Shown: positions 25,482 to 34,578 of the stretch, in pieces
How positions within the stretch are numbered: position 1 is the stretch's first letter
Layout of the letters: every line of letters starts with the position of its first letter
Translations under genes and position numbers: made by a program
Origin: Methylohalomonas lacus
GTDB taxonomy: Bacteria > Pseudomonadota > Gammaproteobacteria > Methylohalomonadales > Methylohalomonadaceae
Reading direction: 5' to 3'
DNA length: 50,705 nt
Assembly: GCF_024808875.1 (NCBI RefSeq)
Contig: NZ_JANUCT010000020.1
Span: forward strand, 1-50,705
The notes under the pieces: model-generated
Told to the model about the DNA's origin: nothing
The model's input: only the letters and a program-made list of their open reading frames with translations
Databases searched by the model: none

Positions 25482-26473
25482 CAGACTGAACCATCCATTG
25501 CTTTCATCTTTGTGGCCAGAGGGAAATTTACGTGACTATAATAACCGTACTCTGAAACGAGACGTTTGTTACTCTTGTTCAGCAAAATACCAATATACTG
25601 AACATCGGCAATAGCCTGCAGCGCGTCCGTGACCAATTGCTGGGATGTTTTTTCGGCCTCAATAACGAATACTACTTGACCGACAAGTCTGGCCAGGATT
25701 TGAGTAGATGAATCTTGCAATACCGGTGAAGCATCAAATATAACTATACGATCGTGATAACGGGCAGATAGTTCTGACAATAATCTTTGCATCTTTTCTG
25801 TAGCCCATAATTCATGAGTGGCATCAGAGTAGGTACCAGCTGGAAGTATCGTCAAGTTAGGAACATTTGTCTTCAACATATAATCTGACAAGTCGGTATT
25901 ATCTGCCATTAGATAATCAGTCAGCCCAGGTTCTTCCTCAAGGCCGAGATAATTGCTGGTCGTATGCTTGACTATATCCGCGTCAATAAACAAGGCGGTA
26001 CGATCAAACTCTCTGGCTATACTTAGGGCGATATTCAATGAAGAGAATGATTTACCTTCTTTTGAAACTGCGCTGGTTACCATAACAAGATTGCGGTTTT
26101 CCAGATGCGCACCTTCAGCCTCAAAGGCATTAATAAGAATAGGCCTTTTTATACGCCGATATTGCTCAGCCAGGGTTATATTGACAGCTTCTGGTACTAA
26201 ATAACCAGACTTCTTAAGCATCTCTAGGTCGAGAGCTATTTCTCTGGATTTTTTTGCTTCTTCATTGGCAAGCATTGCCGATTTCTGATGCTCTTGTTCT
26301 TCTGTTTGTATACTTGATATTTCAGACCTCTTACCCTCCCAGTGCATTGGTTCATATACAACAGAATCCTGTTCAGGATCAAACTTGTCCTCACTGGGAC
26401 GTGCTGCCTTATCAGGCGTGTCTTTATCCAGCTTCTCTAATAATTTTTCTATTATACTCATGATATTATTCAA
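25481..26473 (-). CDS. XrtA-associated tyrosine autokinase (CpsD/EpsG-like)
   Basis: This 330-residue bacterial tyrosine kinase works with the chain-length protein upstream to control polymer length and export. Walker A is TSAVSKEGKSFSSLN near residue 132, a form in which GxG is replaced by VSK. Walker A-prime is TALFIDADIVKH, and there is a late FDASPVLQD (Walker B). The C-terminus has the Tyr cluster SEYGYY that is autophosphorylated in BY-kinases. It overlaps the chain-length gene's end by 8 bp. Confidence 0.9.
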   Translation of the reverse strand: MNNIMSIIEKLLEKLDKDTPDKAARPSEDKFDPEQDSVVYEPMHWEGKRSEISSIQTEEQEHQKSAMLANEEAKKSREIALDLEMLKKSGYLVPEAVNITLAEQYRRIKRPILINAFEAEGAHLENRNLVMVTSAVSKEGKSFSSLNIALSIAREFDRTALFIDADIVKHTTSNYLGLEEEPGLTDYLMADNTDLSDYMLKTNVPNLTILPAGTYSDATHELWATEKMQRLLSELSARYHDRIVIFDASPVLQDSSTQILARLVGQVVFVIEAEKTSQQLVTDALQAIADVQYIGILLNKSNKRLVSEYGYYSHVNFPLATKMKAMDGSV

Positions 26474-28067
26474 TTAGCCGATTTATGAACGTTGTAACGC
26501 CGGGGTCGAGACCGTTATGAACTAGCAGGCCGCCATAAGAAATAAATAATATAACCAATGACATGTTAAACATAATGAATCTCTGCCGCCGTTTAGAAAC
26601 TGCCTCATCATTCCAGAACATAGATACGACACCTAAAACAGGTAATTCAATGTTTTCTACCAACTGACGCTTGCTATAAATGGTCGGTCGAATCAACTCA
26701 TAGACAATCGCCAGACCAATACCTGCTACGATAGCAGCCAGTAATACCAGCGTACTAAGAAGTATACGGTTTGGACTCACAGGGCTAACCGGCACCATTG
26801 GCTGCTCTAGTACTCTGAATTGCATTTCCTCGCCAGTTTGACCAGCCTCAGAGCTGAGTTGCAACGACTGCTGTCGCATTACAAGCTGTTCATAAAGTTC
26901 TTTGGTCACCTCATAATCCCGGTTCAAACTAACCAATTGTGCCTCTACCTCGGGCAGTGTTGACAATTGATTATTCATTTCTGTACGACGTCTACGATAC
27001 TCGTCCAATCTGGCACGTAGCGCCGAGGTTTCTGCCTGCGTCTCACCCAAAAGGATGTTAAGCTCCTGGTACAGTGTAGAATTCTGTAGGCCTGGACTAA
27101 CCTGATTGGCTTGTGGCTCCTCAGCCCCCTCCTCCTGAACCTGTTTTTGTTCTCTCATCTGCTCCAGCACACGCCGCGTGCTGATTATGTCGGGATGCTG
27201 TTCGGTGTATTTAAGCAACAGTTCATCCAGCCTGGTTTCCATGCTCTCGATTCTGCTCTCCAACGGTGTCTGCGCTATTTCTGGAGAAGAAGGACTATTT
27301 GATGATCTATCTCGTAGTGAAGCGATCTGGGCCTGAAGGGTACGTGTCCGATTTTCGGCTTCGTTTAGCGACAATTCCGTTTCCTGTATTCTGGTCTCAA
27401 GTGCATTAATTCTGGAATAGATACCATTACCCTCCTCCATCATAATGCCGGCATTTTCCTGCTTAAATTTCTTGAGTCTATCTTCTGCTTCATTTTGTTT
27501 ACGCGCATATATAGCTACTTGATTATCAACGAACTCCTGTGCTTGCTGGTTATCTTTACGGCCTGTACCAAGAATGGTTTCAATGAAAATATTCAATAAA
27601 ACTTCTACTACATCTTTTGCCATCTGAGGGTTCGTATGCAAGTAACTGATGCTATATATATTACTGGAGTCATTTCGTGTTATGGATTCCGAAGAAATAC
27701 GTATGTCCCTGGCAAGCTGGCTCAATAGCTTTTCTATCTGCTCTGGATCAGATTCATTGATCGCAAGATTTAGATCCGTCTCTCTTACAACTTTTTCCAA
27801 GTTGGGACGTACAAGTAATGTATGTTGCATAACACGTGCAGCATGTTCACGCATACTGCTGTCAACAGCAATTCCCGAAAGCAGTGATTTAAGGACTGTT
27901 TCAGTGTCAATATAAATTCTTGTTTCCGACTGAAATTTATCAGGTATAGACTGAACCACAGTCCATCCAACTAGGCAGATCAAAATAGTGCTGGCCAGCA
28001 TAATCCAGCAGTTATGAAACAAAACCCATTTATAATGATTAATTTGTTCGAATATTTCATTCATCAC
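26466..28067 (-). CDS. XrtA-associated chain-length determinant (Wzz/Wzc N-terminal type)
   Basis: The protein has 533 residues with an N-terminal transmembrane helix (about 18-37), a large periplasmic alpha-helical/coiled-coil domain and a second helix near residues 430-455 preceded by the Pro-rich PMVPVSPVSPNR. A third hydrophobic stretch lies near the end. This is the polysaccharide co-polymerase layout of Wzz/Wzc and the TIGR03007 exosortase A family. It controls chain length with the downstream autokinase, which supplies the missing cytoplasmic kinase part. Confidence 0.92.
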   Translation of the reverse strand: MMNEIFEQINHYKWVLFHNCWIMLASTILICLVGWTVVQSIPDKFQSETRIYIDTETVLKSLLSGIAVDSSMREHAARVMQHTLLVRPNLEKVVRETDLNLAINESDPEQIEKLLSQLARDIRISSESITRNDSSNIYSISYLHTNPQMAKDVVEVLLNIFIETILGTGRKDNQQAQEFVDNQVAIYARKQNEAEDRLKKFKQENAGIMMEEGNGIYSRINALETRIQETELSLNEAENRTRTLQAQIASLRDRSSNSPSSPEIAQTPLESRIESMETRLDELLLKYTEQHPDIISTRRVLEQMREQKQVQEEGAEEPQANQVSPGLQNSTLYQELNILLGETQAETSALRARLDEYRRRRTEMNNQLSTLPEVEAQLVSLNRDYEVTKELYEQLVMRQQSLQLSSEAGQTGEEMQFRVLEQPMVPVSPVSPNRILLSTLVLLAAIVAGIGLAIVYELIRPTIYSKRQLVENIELPVLGVVSMFWNDEAVSKRRQRFIMFNMSLVILFISYGGLLVHNGLDPGVTTFINRLIE

Positions 28068-28102
28068 GGTCGGGCTCGTTTAAAAAGTAATTTATACATT
28101 TG

Positions 28103-28738
28103 TTAAAAATAGGATTCCGGAATCACCAGGATATCTCCAGGTGCAACCTCTGTATTAGCACTTAGATCACCCTGTTTAATCAGGTCATCGATCTTTACAT
28201 TAAAATTATTTTCCGAGCCATTTATATTGCGCACTATAATTGCCCTGTTACCCGCTGCGAATTCAGTCAGACCACCGACTTCAATCATCACATCCAGAAG
28301 GGTCATATCGTTACGATAGGGAATTGCCCTGGGCTCCGCTGCTTCTCCGACTACTCTTATTTGCTGAGAATGCGCACCTACGATGCCTACTACTGTCACA
28401 GTGACTAGTGGATCTCTAATTACTTCAACCAGCGCCATCTCGATATCCTTGGCAAGCTGTATTGGTGTCTTGCCACTGGCCATGATGTCGCCAACAAGCG
28501 GGGACGAAATGCGTCCATCTGGCATCACGGGAATATCAGAGACCGAAATGTCCTCATTGCGCCAGACGAAGATATCCAGTCTGTCACCTGGAGCAATGGT
28601 ATAGCTGTAATCTTTAACCGCAGGTGCTGGATCACCCGTTTCAACCAAGCTTTGCGCACAACCTGATAGAGTCATTACAGTTAGTAACAGAAAAAGAAAT
28701 GTATTTTTAACGGTAGTCTCTATAGCATATATAAACAT
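28103..28738 (-). CDS. XrtA-associated polysaccharide export lipoprotein (Wza-like)
   Basis: This 211-residue outer-membrane lipoprotein has a lipobox LSGC with Cys27, followed by a Poly_export domain (YTIAPGDRLDIFVWRNEDIS) and a SLBB domain (IRVVGEAAEPRAIPYRNDMT). It is the short exosortase-type export protein rather than full-length Wza. It begins the minus-strand export block after prsR (74-bp gap). A GAGAGAGAG stretch before the ATG is the likely ribosome-binding site. Confidence 0.92.
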   Translation of the reverse strand: MFIYAIETTVKNTFLFLLLTVMTLSGCAQSLVETGDPAPAVKDYSYTIAPGDRLDIFVWRNEDISVSDIPVMPDGRISSPLVGDIMASGKTPIQLAKDIEMALVEVIRDPLVTVTVVGIVGAHSQQIRVVGEAAEPRAIPYRNDMTLLDVMIEVGGLTEFAAGNRAIIVRNINGSENNFNVKIDDLIKQGDLSANTEVAPGDILVIPESYF

Positions 28739-28812
28739 GTCGCTCTCTCTCTAAGATAAAATTTATGTTCCATGTCTAGCCCCATATATATTTTGTTTGT
28801 TGAGGTGAATAC

Positions 28813-30168
28813 TCAATTTTTAATACCATGTTTTTCAAGCAAATCGTATAATGTTGGTCTGCTGACGTTCAGGAGTTTAGCAGCCCTGGACACCTTGAAG
28901 TTGCTTATATCCATGGCCTTTACCAAAGCTTGACGTTCGGCATCACTCCTTATTGCCCGAAGCTCGGGCATATCGGGCTTGCTGTCAGGAAGCTCCAGAT
29001 CGATATTTCTAATCTGGCCGTCCTCAGACATTATTATCGCTCTTTTAATCTTATTTTCGAGTTCTCTAATATTGCCTGGCCAGGTATATTCTTCAATTGC
29101 AGCAATTGCGCTTTTATCCAGACGACATGTCTTGCCTATTTCCCGGCAGTAGACTTCCAGGAAATGTTTGGCCAGTACTATTGAATCGCCACTGCGCTCA
29201 TGCAGAGAAGGTATGTGAATGGTAATTTCACTAATGCGGTAGTACAGATCTTCGCGGAACTGACCGATTTCAATTTTATCGGACAAATCCTGATGTGTTG
29301 CACAGATAATGCGCACATCGACCTGTATTTCCTCTCTACCACCTACACGCACTATGAGCCTTTCCTGTAGAAAACGGAGGATCTTTGCCTGTAAATGTAA
29401 TGGCAGATCGCCGATTTCATCCAGGAACAGTGTTCCACCGGCGGCATACTCGATTTTCCCTGGAGTCCGCTTCTGAGCACCGGTAAAGGCACCCTTCTCG
29501 TAACCGAATAATTCACTTTCCAGAAGATTGTCCGGTATGGCCGCACAATTGATGGCGACAAAAAGTTCATTCCTGCGCGGGCTCAAGTTGTGCAGGGCAC
29601 GAGCCAACAGTTCCTTTCCAGTACCAGTAGCACCCAGAAGCAGTGTAGACACTTCGGTCGGTCCGACCTTCTCAACCATTCGACACACCTCAGCCATCTG
29701 CGGGCTTGAGGCAACCAGGCCTGAGAGCTCACCATGTCGGTTCGATTCGGCCAGTCGTCTGTTTTCTTGTTCCAGTTCACTCAGTTTGTATGCCCTGTCT
29801 ACAATTAGAGATAGAACATCCGGTTCCATGGGCTTCTGATAAAAATCGTAGGCGCCCAGCTCGACAGCCTTTAATGCATATTCTCGCTCGCCGTTGCCGG
29901 TGACAACGATAACCTTGGTCTCAGGGGCACAGGAAAGGATTTCGCTCAATACCTCCATGCCTACTGTGGCATTGGCCGAATCAGGGGGTAGTCCCAGATC
30001 CAGCGTAATCACTGGCGGTCTGTGTCGCCGGACTTGATCCAAAGCTGTCTCACGATCACCCGCCTCGAATACAACGTAATCAGGGAAGCACCAGTACATC
30101 TGTTTCAGAAGGCCGGGATCATCTTCAACTATTAGTATGGACCGATTTTTTTCAGGAGGGAAAGTCAT
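28813..30168 (-). CDS. prsR: PrsR, sigma-54-dependent response regulator of the PEP-CTERM regulon
   Basis: This 451-residue NtrC-family activator has a receiver domain (phosphoacceptor Asp57 in TLDLGLPPD), an AAA+ domain with Walker A GATGTGKE (179-186), GAFTGA at 226-231 (the sigma-54-contacting loop) and Walker B GTLFLDEIGD (245-254). A C-terminal Fis-type helix-turn-helix (NFKVSRAAKLLNVSRPTLYD) ends it. The PEP-CTERM-box response regulator family matches. The partner kinase is PrsK, whose stop overlaps this start by 4 bp. The sigma-54 promoter at 997-1012 is the evident target type. Confidence 0.95.
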   Translation of the reverse strand: MTFPPEKNRSILIVEDDPGLLKQMYWCFPDYVVFEAGDRETALDQVRRHRPPVITLDLGLPPDSANATVGMEVLSEILSCAPETKVIVVTGNGEREYALKAVELGAYDFYQKPMEPDVLSLIVDRAYKLSELEQENRRLAESNRHGELSGLVASSPQMAEVCRMVEKVGPTEVSTLLLGATGTGKELLARALHNLSPRRNELFVAINCAAIPDNLLESELFGYEKGAFTGAQKRTPGKIEYAAGGTLFLDEIGDLPLHLQAKILRFLQERLIVRVGGREEIQVDVRIICATHQDLSDKIEIGQFREDLYYRISEITIHIPSLHERSGDSIVLAKHFLEVYCREIGKTCRLDKSAIAAIEEYTWPGNIRELENKIKRAIIMSEDGQIRNIDLELPDSKPDMPELRAIRSDAERQALVKAMDISNFKVSRAAKLLNVSRPTLYDLLEKHGIKN

Positions 30169-32270
30169 GAATTCATCGCGACCGCATAATTATTTGGAAT
30201 GGTCTCCTCCTGGAGGCAGGGAATGGTAATAGTAAATACCGTCCCAATGCCGCAATCACTGATCACCTTGATACTACCGCCGAGTCCACGGATAATCTCA
30301 CGGCTTTCATAAACACCAATACCCATGCCAGCGTTACCCTTGGTTGTATCGAAGGGTTTGAACAGTCTGGTTTTTATAAATTTCTCGTCCATTCCATGGC
30401 CGTCGTCGGCAATCATTATTCGAGCCAGGCTCTCCTGTCGGTCAATGCTTATCCATACCTCGCCGTCTTCGCTTGCCGCCTCCTGAGCATTCTGGATCAG
30501 GTGCTCAATGGCTGAAGTCAGTTTGTCTTTTTCTGCTCTGACAAAGAGGTTGAGGTCAGAATTCTTCAAGACAGGTACCGGTTTGCTGATGCGCCTTGTG
30601 CCGATAACATGCTGAATCAGAACGGCGATATCGAGCTTCTGAGGTGCGGAGGATATAATAACTTGATCCTTTCCTAGGTATCCGAGCAGGTTATTCATCT
30701 TGGTTGAAGCGTTCGTGATCGTCTCCATTACATCATTCAGGAATTCAGGATTTTCCTTGTATTTTGGAAAATTTGAGGTAACAAAATTTAACTGTGCAAC
30801 AATATTTTTTATATCATGCACCATGAATGCCGATAGACGATTGAATGTCTCAAATTGCCTCGCCTCGGAAAGCGCCTCTGTTGTCTTGAGCAGGTCCAGA
30901 TAAGCAGCAGTTTGGAAGCTTACGGTTGACAACAAATCAATATCTTCCCAGTCAAACGATGCGTTTCCGTGTGGTCGCTGAAGCATAATAAAACCGGTCA
31001 GCGAACCCTTGTTGAGTAATGGAACAACCAACCATATTGAATTGCATGAGATAATCCATTGCGGTATTTCAAGGTCGTCGAAGTTACTTAGGTCTGTCCT
31101 GTATTCATCCAGGTTTATTATCCATGTATTATCCTGCATAAATCGGACAAACCTTTTATTGGCAGGTATGTCGTCATTAACAGCATCATGAACACCGATG
31201 TTTCCGGAAAGAACATAGCAGTCCTCGTTATCAGGCAGCCATAATGTGCCTCCGGGGCTTTTTACCACACCAGCGACTGCCTTAATTATCGTTTCATAGA
31301 TCTTCGAATTATCCTTGTTCTCTGCCAACGTACGTGCGAAACCCAGCCACTCTTCGCGATAATCATATTTATTTCTGTAAAAATGCTTGGCAAGGAAGAC
31401 TCTTAACCTGGCACGTAATTCCGTCGAGAAGAAAAGAATAACCAGGATCAGGATGGCGCCGAAGAGGAATATGGTTTGTAGCGCAGGACCCCATTCACCA
31501 CCGAAGCTCCTGACATAATAACCCGCCAGAGCCATGGTCATCATATAAACACCTGCTGCCACTGCGACGGTGCTATGATAAATAACGTGGCGGGAAACAA
31601 ACAAATCCAATTGCCAGTCCGGATTCCTGGCAACAGACAAGGCAATTAAAGGAACACATAGAGCATTGACAGCGCCGCGTGCATCCATAAGGTAGATATC
31701 AATACCTTTAAACAATAACGCATCTGAATACATAAAAAGGTCATAAATAAACAGACCGCCGATACCGAAACACATGAATTTTAGTGCCCAACGTCTGCCG
31801 GGATTCGTGCTACTGTATAATTTCTCGATCAGTAGCAGGCCCAGCAAAGCAATTGTTATATGACCAATGTAAGTCAGATTTGCACCAAATAAGGGCGATA
31901 TCAGTCCATCACCCGATGCAACTGAATAGGTCGCAAGTAAAAGCAGCATGAGTGGTAATCCACATATTAGTGGCAAAACACCTCGCAGCGCCGGGCGGGA
32001 GAAATCTGTCGATTGTCGGCTCAAGACGGTATACAAAAACATCATCCATGCTGCATTGCGAAAAATTTCAAACATATGCGCCGATAATGGCAATGTTCCG
32101 GCAGTAACAGGATTGAAAACCAACACCGCGAACCAAACCGCGGATATGACACTGGATAAAAGCAGTAACCCGCCGATTATCTGACCACGCCAGTTAGCCA
32201 GTAATAATGCTGAGAGAATCAGAAACATGAGTGTTCCTGATGCATTACCGAGTAAAGCAAGGTCAAGCAT
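30165..32270 (-). CDS. prsK: PrsK, PEP-CTERM system sensor histidine kinase
   Basis: This 701-residue membrane sensor kinase has about eight N-terminal transmembrane helices (residues 1-285), a GAF-like sensor region (about 320-460), and a dimerisation/histidine motif FMVHDIKNIV with His485. Its C-terminal HATPase domain contains LIQNAQEAA, ADDGHGMD and TTKGNAGMGIGVYES. It matches the XrtA-associated PrsK family. With PrsR it should sense an envelope or intracellular cue and trigger sigma-54 transcription of PEP-CTERM genes. The start lies about 450 bp from the divergent transferase gene. Confidence 0.93.
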   Translation of the reverse strand: MLDLALLGNASGTLMFLILSALLLANWRGQIIGGLLLLSSVISAVWFAVLVFNPVTAGTLPLSAHMFEIFRNAAWMMFLYTVLSRQSTDFSRPALRGVLPLICGLPLMLLLLATYSVASGDGLISPLFGANLTYIGHITIALLGLLLIEKLYSSTNPGRRWALKFMCFGIGGLFIYDLFMYSDALLFKGIDIYLMDARGAVNALCVPLIALSVARNPDWQLDLFVSRHVIYHSTVAVAAGVYMMTMALAGYYVRSFGGEWGPALQTIFLFGAILILVILFFSTELRARLRVFLAKHFYRNKYDYREEWLGFARTLAENKDNSKIYETIIKAVAGVVKSPGGTLWLPDNEDCYVLSGNIGVHDAVNDDIPANKRFVRFMQDNTWIINLDEYRTDLSNFDDLEIPQWIISCNSIWLVVPLLNKGSLTGFIMLQRPHGNASFDWEDIDLLSTVSFQTAAYLDLLKTTEALSEARQFETFNRLSAFMVHDIKNIVAQLNFVTSNFPKYKENPEFLNDVMETITNASTKMNNLLGYLGKDQVIISSAPQKLDIAVLIQHVIGTRRISKPVPVLKNSDLNLFVRAEKDKLTSAIEHLIQNAQEAASEDGEVWISIDRQESLARIMIADDGHGMDEKFIKTRLFKPFDTTKGNAGMGIGVYESREIIRGLGGSIKVISDCGIGTVFTITIPCLQEETIPNNYAVAMNS

Positions 32271-32727
32271 AATTTAGGCCAACGCTGTCGTGATCCATTA
32301 ACCTGCCCCTGAACAATTGCCGTAATGGTTATTAATTGACTTTAATACTGTTACGGACATTTGAAACAGCGGATCAAGCCTGTATCCGTTATTAGATGAC
32401 CGAACCAAAGGCTGATCACGCACGGATTCAGCCTTCATAATCGCTTTAGACAGGCCTTCCAGTCTGTGCGGTAGAGTACATAAAAGCCAGGCACACCCTC
32501 CCAGGTACTGTCTGGCCCCGCATAGACAGGCTTCTTTCATTCGTTAGCGCTGTTTACTCATTTGTGTATGCAATCGCACAGATCGGGAAACTCTAAAAGT
32601 CGATCATAATCACCTCAATCTTTGCACCACTATAACTAACTCAAAGAAGCGCCAGGAATTGGTACAGGATTGAACCAATGAGCAGAACCGGTTTTACCCG
32701 GCGGCATCTATGAGGAGAGCAGTTTAG
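32271..32727. other. Divergent intergenic region between prsK and the initiating transferase
   Basis: No convincing gene. An 80-codon minus-strand frame at 32298-32540 lacks a ribosome-binding site and any family signature. The region holds a Crp-type site at 32561-32580, a CTGTC/GACAG hairpin near 32509-32530, and a good GAGGAGAG Shine-Dalgarno at 32711-32718 for the plus-strand gene. I saw no sigma-54 match here, so the prsK promoter is unassigned. Confidence 0.5.
32561..32580. promoter_or_regulatory. Crp/Fnr-type site (copy B)
   Basis: TTTGTGTATGCAATCGCACA fits the window consensus but differs from the core at two bases. It lies 148-167 bp before the initiating transferase gene. No -10 box is seen 16-17 bp away on either strand. 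Confidence 0.4.
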
Positions 32728-34179
32728 ATGTATAAGATATTCGGACACTACATTCCAAGAACTCTGTTACGACTATATTTATTGGAAGTAGTTATACTGT
32801 TTTTTTCAATCACAATTGCAATGTTGTTTTTTTATAACATTGCTTTCCAGGATTCGCCCGATCGGAACCAGAACCCCAGTATATACATTGTTATAGCGTT
32901 TTTTATTCTGAGCATGCACCTGGCCATGATCTCTGCAGGTCTGTATCAAAGAGACCTGTCTAACAAAGTAGTAACACAATTTCTACGGATCTCGCTCAGT
33001 TTTATAATGGGCATCCTTCTATTTCTATTAGGCATTCTCGCACTCAGTCTGGTCAATATTTGGCTGCCACAAACCTACTTTGACCTGCAGGTACAATCCC
33101 TTGCTCTCGGCTGTGCCTTTATAGCGATTCTATCCAACCGTCTTCTACTCTGTAGAGATAAGGTAAACACATCAGGGAATCATCGCGTACTGATTGTGGG
33201 GACCGGCGTAAAAGCCTCACAGCTGGAGCAGCGTCTTTCATCTGCAAAAAGAGCGAAGAGTTTCCTGTGCCATACCGATACCGCTATTACTGGATATGTT
33301 GATATACCGGGAAGCAATGGCCCATCCCTTATAAACAAGAACAGAATCATTGTGGTTAATGGAACCCCATTATGCAGGTATGCAAAAGATAATCGAATCG
33401 AAGAAATAATCGTTGCCATGGATGACCGTAGAAACAAAACGCCAATGGATGACTTGATTGAATGCCGTATGAACGGAATCTATGTCACTGATGTAACCCA
33501 ATTTCTTGAGCGAGAGACTGGTAGTATAGTTCTCGAAAGCTTTCAACCTGGCTCGTTTATTTATTCTGAAGGATTTATGCAGGCATTCAGATTAAAAACC
33601 AAACGATTCATGGATATATGTGTCAGTCTGTTTATTCTGACATTATCCTTACCCATAATGCTTATTACAGCTCTTGCGATTCGTTGTGAATCAGGTGCCG
33701 GAAGCACGATTATATACCGGCAGGAAAGAGTCGGATGGAGTGGCAGGCCATTCAATCTTTTGAAATTCAGAAGCATGATTGAAAATGCAGAAAAAAATGG
33801 CACTGCAATATGGGCGGAGCAGAATGATGCACGTGTAACGTGGGTTGGCCGACTTATCCGAAAAATCCGCATTGACGAGCTGCCCCAACTGTTCAATGTG
33901 CTTAAAGGAGAAATGAGCCTGGTAGGTCCTCGCCCGGAACGCCCACAGATCGTGGCCGAGTTAGCCAAAGAAATACCGTTTTATAACTTGCGTCACAATG
34001 CGGAACCGGGCTTAACAGGCTGGGCACAGATTTGCTATCCCTACGGCGCTTCTGTCGAAGAAGCCAGACAGAAACTGCAGTACGATTTGTACTACATAAA
34101 GAATTACAGTCTATTCCTGGATATCGACATTATTCTACAGACGATGGCTGTTGTACTACTTGGCAAGGGTGCCAGGTAA
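32728..34179 (+). CDS. XrtA-associated initiating sugar-phosphate transferase (EpsB-like)
   Basis: This 483-residue membrane enzyme starts repeat-unit synthesis by moving a sugar-1-phosphate onto undecaprenyl phosphate. It has four or five N-terminal helices, a nucleotide-binding-like central region (LIVGTGVKASQLE) and a C-terminal Bac_transf domain. That domain has LLKFRSMIENAE, RKIRIDELPQLFNVLKGEMS (the ID-ELPQ-N catalytic motif), LVGPRPERP and LTGWAQICYPYGAS. It belongs to the polyprenyl glycosylphosphotransferase family linked with exosortase A. The sugar is probably glucose or galactose but cannot be proven. The ATG has a GAGGAGAG site. Confidence 0.92.
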   Translation: MYKIFGHYIPRTLLRLYLLEVVILFFSITIAMLFFYNIAFQDSPDRNQNPSIYIVIAFFILSMHLAMISAGLYQRDLSNKVVTQFLRISLSFIMGILLFLLGILALSLVNIWLPQTYFDLQVQSLALGCAFIAILSNRLLLCRDKVNTSGNHRVLIVGTGVKASQLEQRLSSAKRAKSFLCHTDTAITGYVDIPGSNGPSLINKNRIIVVNGTPLCRYAKDNRIEEIIVAMDDRRNKTPMDDLIECRMNGIYVTDVTQFLERETGSIVLESFQPGSFIYSEGFMQAFRLKTKRFMDICVSLFILTLSLPIMLITALAIRCESGAGSTIIYRQERVGWSGRPFNLLKFRSMIENAEKNGTAIWAEQNDARVTWVGRLIRKIRIDELPQLFNVLKGEMSLVGPRPERPQIVAELAKEIPFYNLRHNAEPGLTGWAQICYPYGASVEEARQKLQYDLYYIKNYSLFLDIDIILQTMAVVLLGKGAR

Positions 34180-34346
34180 TGAAACCGTCAATAAACAAAG
34201 AAACCACTGATGTCGGTTCTTCCCAGCCATTCTATGAATTGCTAAAAACACGGACAAAACGACGCGCGGCTCAACAGATGTCTAGAATGATTCATAACAT
34301 CAAAACAACGCAAAAGGCAATGAATTGGTTATTGAATTGGACTTAA
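34179..34346 (+). CDS. Small basic protein, function unknown (coupled to transferase)
   Basis: This 55-codon ORF begins in the stop of the initiating transferase gene (TAATG), so it is probably translated by reinitiation. The product is basic (KTRTKRRAAQQMSRMIHNIK) with no signal peptide, membrane helix or recognisable family. It sits between the transferase and prsT and may be a genuine small protein of the system. Confidence 0.5.
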   Translation: MKPSINKETTDVGSSQPFYELLKTRTKRRAAQQMSRMIHNIKTTQKAMNWLLNWT

Positions 34347-34362
34347 AAAAAGAGTTGACGAA

Positions 34363-34560
34363 ATGAATGAAACCAAGGAGCTGCGATTCAAGACCGGCGA
34401 CATGGCTTTAATAAAATGCCTCGCGATATTGATTGACTACTCGTATCAAATACTCTCAAAAGGAGCAAGGCATGATCATTTCATTGATATGCACAGGCCT
34501 TTTGTTTCTGAGTATATAAATGACGATAATCTTATGCCCTCGAATGAAGAGCAGATATAA
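34363..34560 (+). CDS. Small hypothetical protein
   Basis: This 65-codon ORF lies 16 bp after the basic 55-residue ORF and 18 bp before prsT, in the same direction. The product is mostly hydrophilic with a mildly hydrophobic centre (MALIKCLAILIDYSYQIL). An AGAG lies upstream of the ATG but the ribosome-binding site is not strong. No family was recognised, so only position supports it. Confidence 0.45.
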   Translation: MNETKELRFKTGDMALIKCLAILIDYSYQILSKGARHDHFIDMHRPFVSEYINDDNLMPSNEEQI

Positions 34561-34578
34561 GCCTTAAAGGAAAGTTCT

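Noticed and set aside
32298-32540. 80-codon minus-strand frame before prsK
   Set aside because: No ribosome-binding site, no family signature, and composition that looks non-coding.
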